Shown here in pieces: positions 59,901 through 64,000 of a DNA stretch of 64,000 nucleotides. The position numbers were made by a program, and so were the translations under genes. The DNA comes from Caminicella sporogenes DSM 14501. Lineage in GTDB: Bacteria; Bacillota; Clostridia; Peptostreptococcales; Caminicellaceae. Location of the stretch: positions 62,001 through 126,000 of the forward strand of contig NZ_FRAJ01000008.1 of assembly GCF_900142285.1 (NCBI RefSeq), given 5' to 3'. The notes under the pieces are model-generated. The model worked only from the letters and a program-made list of their open reading frames with translations, was not told the DNA's origin and searched no databases. Each line of letters starts with the position of its first letter. The first letter of the stretch is position 1.

Positions 59901-60395
59901 TTAAGGCTGATAAAAAGCACCAACCTTTTTGACTCTTTTACTTGTAATTACTTTTTTTTCATTAAGCAAAACTAAAACAAGTGCTACATCAACCCAACCT
60001 TTAAGACCAAACATAAAACCCTTTTGATAACTAAACTTTTTTATTCGCTTTATCAGCTTTTCATCTTTTAAATTATCTACTACAATTACTCCTGTTATAA
60101 TACTAGACATATGTTCATGATGAGGCTTTACATAATCTAAAATACTACTTTTAAGCACAGTTATAAGATTATTTAAAATATCTTCATCTAACTTCCTATA
60201 ATATTTTAAAAAGCAGTATTCATCATTTTCAAAAGCATAAATTACAAACTTTTTACTTGCCATATATTTTTCATTTCTCATCTTAAAAGTTCCAAATAAA
60301 TCAAACTTAACTTTTTTATATTCATAGTCCTCTTTTATGTCAAATGTCCTTGATAATTTATTTTTCATCCAATTTTTGTATTCATTAAAATTCAT
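59901..60395 (-). CDS. Hypothetical protein upstream of cstA
   Basis: A 164-residue soluble, very basic protein that I do not recognise. It has alternating strands and helices (KFVIYAFENDEYCFLKYYRKLDED, SSIITGVIVVDN) and a Phe/Gly-rich FSYQKGFMFGLKGWVDVALVLV segment near the end. It is close to cstA (30 bases) and probably co-transcribed. No catalytic or metal motif is visible. Confidence 0.7.
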   Translation of the reverse strand: MNFNEYKNWMKNKLSRTFDIKEDYEYKKVKFDLFGTFKMRNEKYMASKKFVIYAFENDEYCFLKYYRKLDEDILNNLITVLKSSILDYVKPHHEHMSSIITGVIVVDNLKDEKLIKRIKKFSYQKGFMFGLKGWVDVALVLVLLNEKKVITSKRVKKVGAFYQP

Positions 60396-60547
60396 CTTAT
60401 CACCATTAGTAATTTTATTTTTTATATTTTAAATATATACAATTATCTGATATTAATCACTTCAAAATGTATTAAGTGTCGTTTTTTATACATGAAATGC
60501 ATTTTTCATGACATAAATGGTAGTAAAAATAAAAGATTTATAAATAT

Positions 60548-60584
60548 AAAAACAGCTAAGGTTTATATAAACCTTAGCTGTTTC
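60548..60584 (-). terminator. Terminator of the 2-oxoacid:ferredoxin oxidoreductase operon
   Basis: Perfect 17-bp arms AAACAGCTAAGGTTTAT and complement with no extra loop bases, 8 bases after the gamma-subunit stop. Confidence 0.8.
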
Positions 60585-60591
60585 ATGCTGT

Positions 60592-61137
60592 TTATGCTTT
60601 TACCATTTCTGCTCCTCTTTTTAAAGCCTCTTCATTTAAAGGAATTAAATGTTCTTTTGAAGGTCCAAATACCTTTCTTAAAGCCTGTATAATACTTTCT
60701 GGTTTAACTATTTTAGTAAGCTGTATATAAGCACCGAGCATTACCATATTTGCAACTTTAGTATTTCCTATTTCTACAGCTATTTCATTAGCTGGAATAT
60801 AAAAAGCTCTTATATCATCTCTTTCAGCCTTCTTTTCTATAAGAGAACTATTTATAAGTAATATACCATCCTTTTCAAGTTCTTTTTCAAACTTTATAAG
60901 AGAAGGCAAATTCATAACTATTGCAGCTGTAGCATTATGAGCTATAATTGGAGAACCTATAGGAGTATCTGAAACAGTTACATTACAGTTAGCTGTACCA
61001 CCACGCATTTCTGGCCCATATGATGGCAACCATGATACATTTTTTCCTTCAATCATGCCTGCATATGAAATAAGCTGTCCCATTGACATAACACCTTGTC
61101 CGCCAAATCCTGCACATATTATTCTTTCTTGTACCAT
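60592..61137 (-). CDS. 2-oxoacid:ferredoxin oxidoreductase gamma subunit
   Basis: A 181-residue gamma subunit of the Vor/Kor type. The N-terminal GFGGQGVMSMGQLISYAGM and the AEMRGGTA-like PEMRGGTANCNVTVSD are family marks. It joins alpha and beta in an anaerobic 2-oxoacid dehydrogenase that passes electrons to ferredoxin. It starts 1 base after the beta-subunit stop. It lacks its own 4Fe-4S domain, which is supplied by the small delta subunit. Confidence 0.93.
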   Translation of the reverse strand: MVQERIICAGFGGQGVMSMGQLISYAGMIEGKNVSWLPSYGPEMRGGTANCNVTVSDTPIGSPIIAHNATAAIVMNLPSLIKFEKELEKDGILLINSSLIEKKAERDDIRAFYIPANEIAVEIGNTKVANMVMLGAYIQLTKIVKPESIIQALRKVFGPSKEHLIPLNEEALKRGAEMVKA

Positions 61138-61138
61138 A

Positions 61139-61885
61139 TTATTTCACCTCCTCAGAATTACGGAAGTTTCCAAGTGGATAGTAAGGAATCATATTTTCTT
61201 CTAACCACTTAAGTGATTCTATAGGAGTTTTACCCCAGTTAGTAGGACATGTTGAAAGAACTTCAACTATTGAAAATCCTTTACCTGCTAATTGATGTTC
61301 AAAAGCTTTCTTAATAGCTTTCTTAGCTTTTCTTATATTAGCAGGATTGTGAACTGATACCCTCTCAACAAATGTTGCACCTGGAATAGTAGCAAGCATC
61401 TCAGATACTTTTAATGGCATTCCAGCATGTTTAGGATCTCTACCGTAAGGTGCAGTAGTAGCTTTTTGTCCTGCTAAAGTTGTAGGTGCCATTTGTCCGC
61501 CAGTCATACCATAAATTGCATTGTTAACAAATATAGTAGTTATATTTTCACTTCTATGAGCAGCATGTACTATTTCTGCAGTACCTATTGATGCAAGGTC
61601 TCCATCACCTTGATATGTAAATACTACTTTATCTGGCAATACTCTTTTAATACCAGTTGCAACAGCTGGCGCACGACCATGTGCTGCTTCATGCATATCA
61701 CAGTTAAAATAATCATAAGCCAAAACTGAACATCCAACAGGTGCTACACCTATTGCCTTGCCTAACACTCCAAGTTCTTCTAAAACTTCTGCAACTAATC
61801 TATGAATTATACCATGAGTACATCCGGGACAATAATGAAAAGACTTTTCTGTTAGACCTTCTGTTCTCTTAAATACTACTGTCAT
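61139..61885 (-). CDS. 2-oxoacid:ferredoxin oxidoreductase beta subunit (thiamine-diphosphate binding)
   Basis: A 248-residue beta subunit carrying the thiamine diphosphate motif [21 protein letters not shown]...[11 protein letters not shown]. The YCPGCTHGI start is typical; Cys residues here may hold an Fe-S cluster. With the alpha subunit it decarboxylates a 2-oxoacid, most likely a branched-chain 2-oxoacid or 2-oxoglutarate. It overlaps the alpha stop by one base. Confidence 0.94.
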   Translation of the reverse strand: MTVVFKRTEGLTEKSFHYCPGCTHGIIHRLVAEVLEELGVLGKAIGVAPVGCSVLAYDYFNCDMHEAAHGRAPAVATGIKRVLPDKVVFTYQGDGDLASIGTAEIVHAAHRSENITTIFVNNAIYGMTGGQMAPTTLAGQKATTAPYGRDPKHAGMPLKVSEMLATIPGATFVERVSVHNPANIRKAKKAIKKAFEHQLAGKGFSIVEVLSTCPTNWGKTPIESLKWLEENMIPYYPLGNFRNSEEVK

Positions 61886-62946
61886 TATTTAGCACCCCCT
61901 AACATTTCTTTTGCCTTATCAACTATTTCTTGAGGTGTAGGAATCATTCCTCCAACTCTTCCATAAAAACCTACTGGTAATCTACCATTATTAGCAATCT
62001 TAACATCATCTATCATCTGTCCACAGCTCATTTCAACTGTTAAGATAGCTTTTGCACTTTCAGGAATTTCCTCAAATGCTTTAAATGGGAATGGCCATAA
62101 TGTTATAGGTCTAATTAAACCAGCATTTATTCCTTCTTGCTTTAACATCTCTATTGCATTTTTAACTATTCTTGAAGTAGTTCCATAAGCTACAAAAACT
62201 AATTCTGGACTTTCCATGTTATACATTTCATATCTTACTTCATTCTTTTCTATTTCTCTATATTTTTCTTGAATTTTTAAATTAAGCTGTTCTAACTCAG
62301 CTGGATCAAGTCTTAATGAGTTGATAATATTTGGTTTTCTCTTTCCTTCTGTACCAGTTGTAGCCCAATCCTTTGGTGGTAACTCTCTTTTCTTCAATTC
62401 TTTAAATTCGATTGGTTCCATCATTTGACCAATCATACCATCTCCTACTATCATAACAGGATTTCTGTAATAATCTGCAACATCAAATGCTTCCATAACT
62501 AAATCAACGGCTTCTTGTAAATTAGCTGGAGCATAAACTATTAATTTATAGTCTCCATTTCCACCGCCTCTAGTTACTTGATAGTAATCTGATTGAGCTG
62601 GCTGAATACCTCCAAGTCCAGGACCTCCCCTTACTATGTTAACTATAACACATGGAAGTTCTGCACCTGCTATGTATGATATACCTTCTTGTTTAAGAGC
62701 AATACCCGGAGATGATGAAGAAGTCATAACTCTTGCTCCTGAACCAGCTGCTCCATAAACCATATTTATAGCTGCAACTTCACTTTCTGCTTGTAAGAAA
62801 ACTCCACCTACCTTTGGTAATTCTCTTGACATATATTCAGGCAACTCATTTTGTGGAGTTATTGGATAGCCAAAGAAATATTTACAACCAGCTTTAATAG
62901 CTGCTGCACCAATAGCCTCGTTACCTTTCATTAATATCTTAGCCAT
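61885..62946 (-). CDS. vorB: 3-methyl-2-oxobutanoate dehydrogenase (ferredoxin) subunit VorB
   Basis: A 353-residue alpha subunit. [48 protein letters not shown] and the [15 protein letters not shown] loop match VorB-type enzymes, which oxidise branched-chain 2-oxoacids to acyl-CoA with ferredoxin. Close KorA homologues (2-oxoglutarate) look similar, so the substrate is not certain. GGAGGGAG precedes the ATG. The operon order here is NTPase, ferredoxin, alpha, beta, gamma. Confidence 0.88.
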   Translation of the reverse strand: MAKILMKGNEAIGAAAIKAGCKYFFGYPITPQNELPEYMSRELPKVGGVFLQAESEVAAINMVYGAAGSGARVMTSSSSPGIALKQEGISYIAGAELPCVIVNIVRGGPGLGGIQPAQSDYYQVTRGGGNGDYKLIVYAPANLQEAVDLVMEAFDVADYYRNPVMIVGDGMIGQMMEPIEFKELKKRELPPKDWATTGTEGKRKPNIINSLRLDPAELEQLNLKIQEKYREIEKNEVRYEMYNMESPELVFVAYGTTSRIVKNAIEMLKQEGINAGLIRPITLWPFPFKAFEEIPESAKAILTVEMSCGQMIDDVKIANNGRLPVGFYGRVGGMIPTPQEIVDKAKEMLGGAK

Positions 62947-62974
62947 TTATATATCTCCCTCCTTGCAATTTTTA

Positions 62975-63202
62975 TTATTCCATTATTCTCTCAACAGTAA
63001 TAACTACATCTGGACAAATAGTTGCACAGTTAGCACAACCTATACATTTATCCATTTCTGTAACTGTTGCTGGATGATAACCTTTAATATTAATTCTCTT
63101 TGTATCCATTTTAATAATGTTTACAGGACATACTGTTGTACAAAGTTCACAACCTTTACATAAATCTTCTTTAAAACTTACTTTTCCTTTTGCTTTGGCC
63201 AT
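62975..63202 (-). CDS. 2-oxoacid:ferredoxin oxidoreductase delta subunit (2x4Fe-4S ferredoxin)
   Basis: A 75-residue ferredoxin with two 4Fe-4S motifs, CKGCELCTTVCP and CIGCANCATICP, which carries electrons from the oxidoreductase core. The frame extends to 63220, but ATG 63202 has AGGAGGG eight bases upstream and is preferred. It is followed by vorB. Confidence 0.94.
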   Translation of the reverse strand: MAKAKGKVSFKEDLCKGCELCTTVCPVNIIKMDTKRINIKGYHPATVTEMDKCIGCANCATICPDVVITVERIME

Positions 63203-63277
63203 GAATTCAACCCTCCTCATGATATTTGGTTTAATTTTATAATTTGATTCTTCTTAGCTAATTGAATTTCAGGAAAT

Positions 63278-63952
63278 TTACATCCAGTCTTCCCTCATAT
63301 ACATACTTATCGGGAATATTTCACCTTCTAAGTCCTTAGGAAGAAGTCGGGCAACCTTTTCCAAAGTACTTACATACTTAATCGGAAGATTTAATTTCTC
63401 TGAAACTCCTTTAGCAAGTTCTTGTCCTTTTAATACATCTTCTACTGAAGTTTCTCTAAGTAGATGAGTATTGTTAATAAGGCCTGTTACTTTTGTTCTT
63501 GACTCTTTTTCTATAGCTTTAATATGAGCTATTGCATCTTCAACATTTCGTGTTCCCGGTCTATATGCATTGAGAACACAAAACATATCATAGACGCCTT
63601 CTTTAAAATATTTATAATATCTTGCTAAAGCTCTAGCACCTACTGCATCTCCTCCAACATCTAATATTACATCATAAGATTCATCTTGAATTGGTCCTAA
63701 TATTCCTGCTGCAAGGGCAGGTAAATCTACTCCTACATTTATATTAAGTGAACTTGCTATAACTTTTACACCCTTGCTTTCAAGCATATCTTGCTTTTCC
63801 CTTGACCTAAAATATGGATTTACTATATCAAGGTCAATTAATGCTACTTTTTTGCCAGCTTCAGCAAGTTTAACAGCATAATTTACTGCAAATTCTGTCT
63901 TCCCACTTCCATAGTGTCCTATTATAATTCTGATTCTTTTATCATCAAGCAT
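63278..63952 (-). CDS. P-loop NTPase of the ParA/MinD/CobQ type
   Basis: A 224-residue NTP-binding protein. It has the Walker A GHYGSGKTE (about residues 12-20), the switch-like DLDIVNPYFRSRE and the Walker-B-like YDVILDVGGDAVGARAL, all of the SIMIBI/ParA type. It lies at the head of the visible 2-oxoacid:ferredoxin oxidoreductase operon, 75 bases before the ferredoxin gene, and close homologues often occupy that place. Whether it helps enzyme maturation is not known. AAGG lies seven bases before the ATG at 63952. Confidence 0.85.
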   Translation of the reverse strand: MLDDKRIRIIIGHYGSGKTEFAVNYAVKLAEAGKKVALIDLDIVNPYFRSREKQDMLESKGVKVIASSLNINVGVDLPALAAGILGPIQDESYDVILDVGGDAVGARALARYYKYFKEGVYDMFCVLNAYRPGTRNVEDAIAHIKAIEKESRTKVTGLINNTHLLRETSVEDVLKGQELAKGVSEKLNLPIKYVSTLEKVARLLPKDLEGEIFPISMYMREDWM

Positions 63953-64000
63953 AACATCACCTTCAAAATCAGGTTACAGACTACAAGCAACTTTTAAACC

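Overview
This is a very AT-rich chromosomal window from an anaerobic, low-GC Gram-positive bacterium, most likely a member of the Clostridia (Tissierellales/Peptostreptococcales-like). That reading rests on a ferredoxin-linked 2-oxoacid oxidoreductase, FeoAB with an Fur-type operator, glmS ribozyme control, cobalamin riboswitches, an SLH-domain protein, 4-hydroxybutyrate dehydrogenase and CoA-transferase fermentation enzymes, and strong GGAGG-type ribosome binding sites. Species cannot be fixed from sequence alone. Nearly all genes lie on the minus strand; the exceptions are pepF (29012), a small Cys-rich protein (42576) and a broken transposase (52795). I recognised no tRNA, rRNA or CRISPR array.

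Layout. 1-4.6 kb: an envelope/transport operon headed by a DUF4430 lipoprotein and preceded by a consensus promoter plus a leader with an intrinsic terminator (possible undescribed attenuator). 4.6-7.7 kb: ferrous iron uptake (two feoA, feoB, a 53-residue FeoB-associated Cys-rich protein) with two Fur-like boxes. 7.7-11.8 kb: a cobalamin riboswitch in front of an AspT/YidE-type transporter, a CoA-transferase and a YitT protein. 11.9-18.3 kb: a second cobalamin riboswitch controlling BtuC, BtuD, a lipoprotein CbiK, a BtuF-SLH fusion and a second ABC system. 18.3-19.0 kb: an RluA-type pseudouridine synthase. 19.3-25.1 kb: complete ribose operon (rbsR-K-D-A-C-B). 25.1-28.8 kb: fructose PTS operon (fruR-K-A). 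29-33.3 kb: PepF, a DUF134/DUF5320 pair, 4-hydroxybutyrate dehydrogenase. 33.6-36.9 kb: a YtrABC-like cell-envelope ABC operon. 37-39.6 kb: CadC-CadA-like metal resistance. 39.6-45.1 kb: a PAS-GGDEF-EAL protein with a degenerate GGDEF motif, a DUF2680 protein, a Cys-rich protein, an unknown protein, a pyrophosphatase-like/PNPOx fusion and a NapH-like ferredoxin. 45.4-54.4 kb: an accessory island with a DUF1156-type DNA methyltransferase, a 1500-residue nuclease-helicase and a decayed IS701-like element. 54.5-58.1 kb: glmM - glmS ribozyme - glmS. 58.2-60.4 kb: CstA and a small partner. 60.6-64 kb: a VorABCD/Kor-type ferredoxin oxidoreductase operon with a P-loop NTPase.

The strongest candidate for something undescribed is the two-gene methyltransferase plus RecB-like nuclease/UPF1-like helicase module at 45.7-52.4 kb. 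It has a terminator between the genes and a long 3' untranslated region with three degenerate direct repeats. Second is the use of a cobalamin riboswitch, with its own promoter and terminator, in front of a putative dicarboxylate/amino-acid exporter and a CoA-transferase, which suggests a fermentation overflow route switched on when vitamin B12 is scarce.
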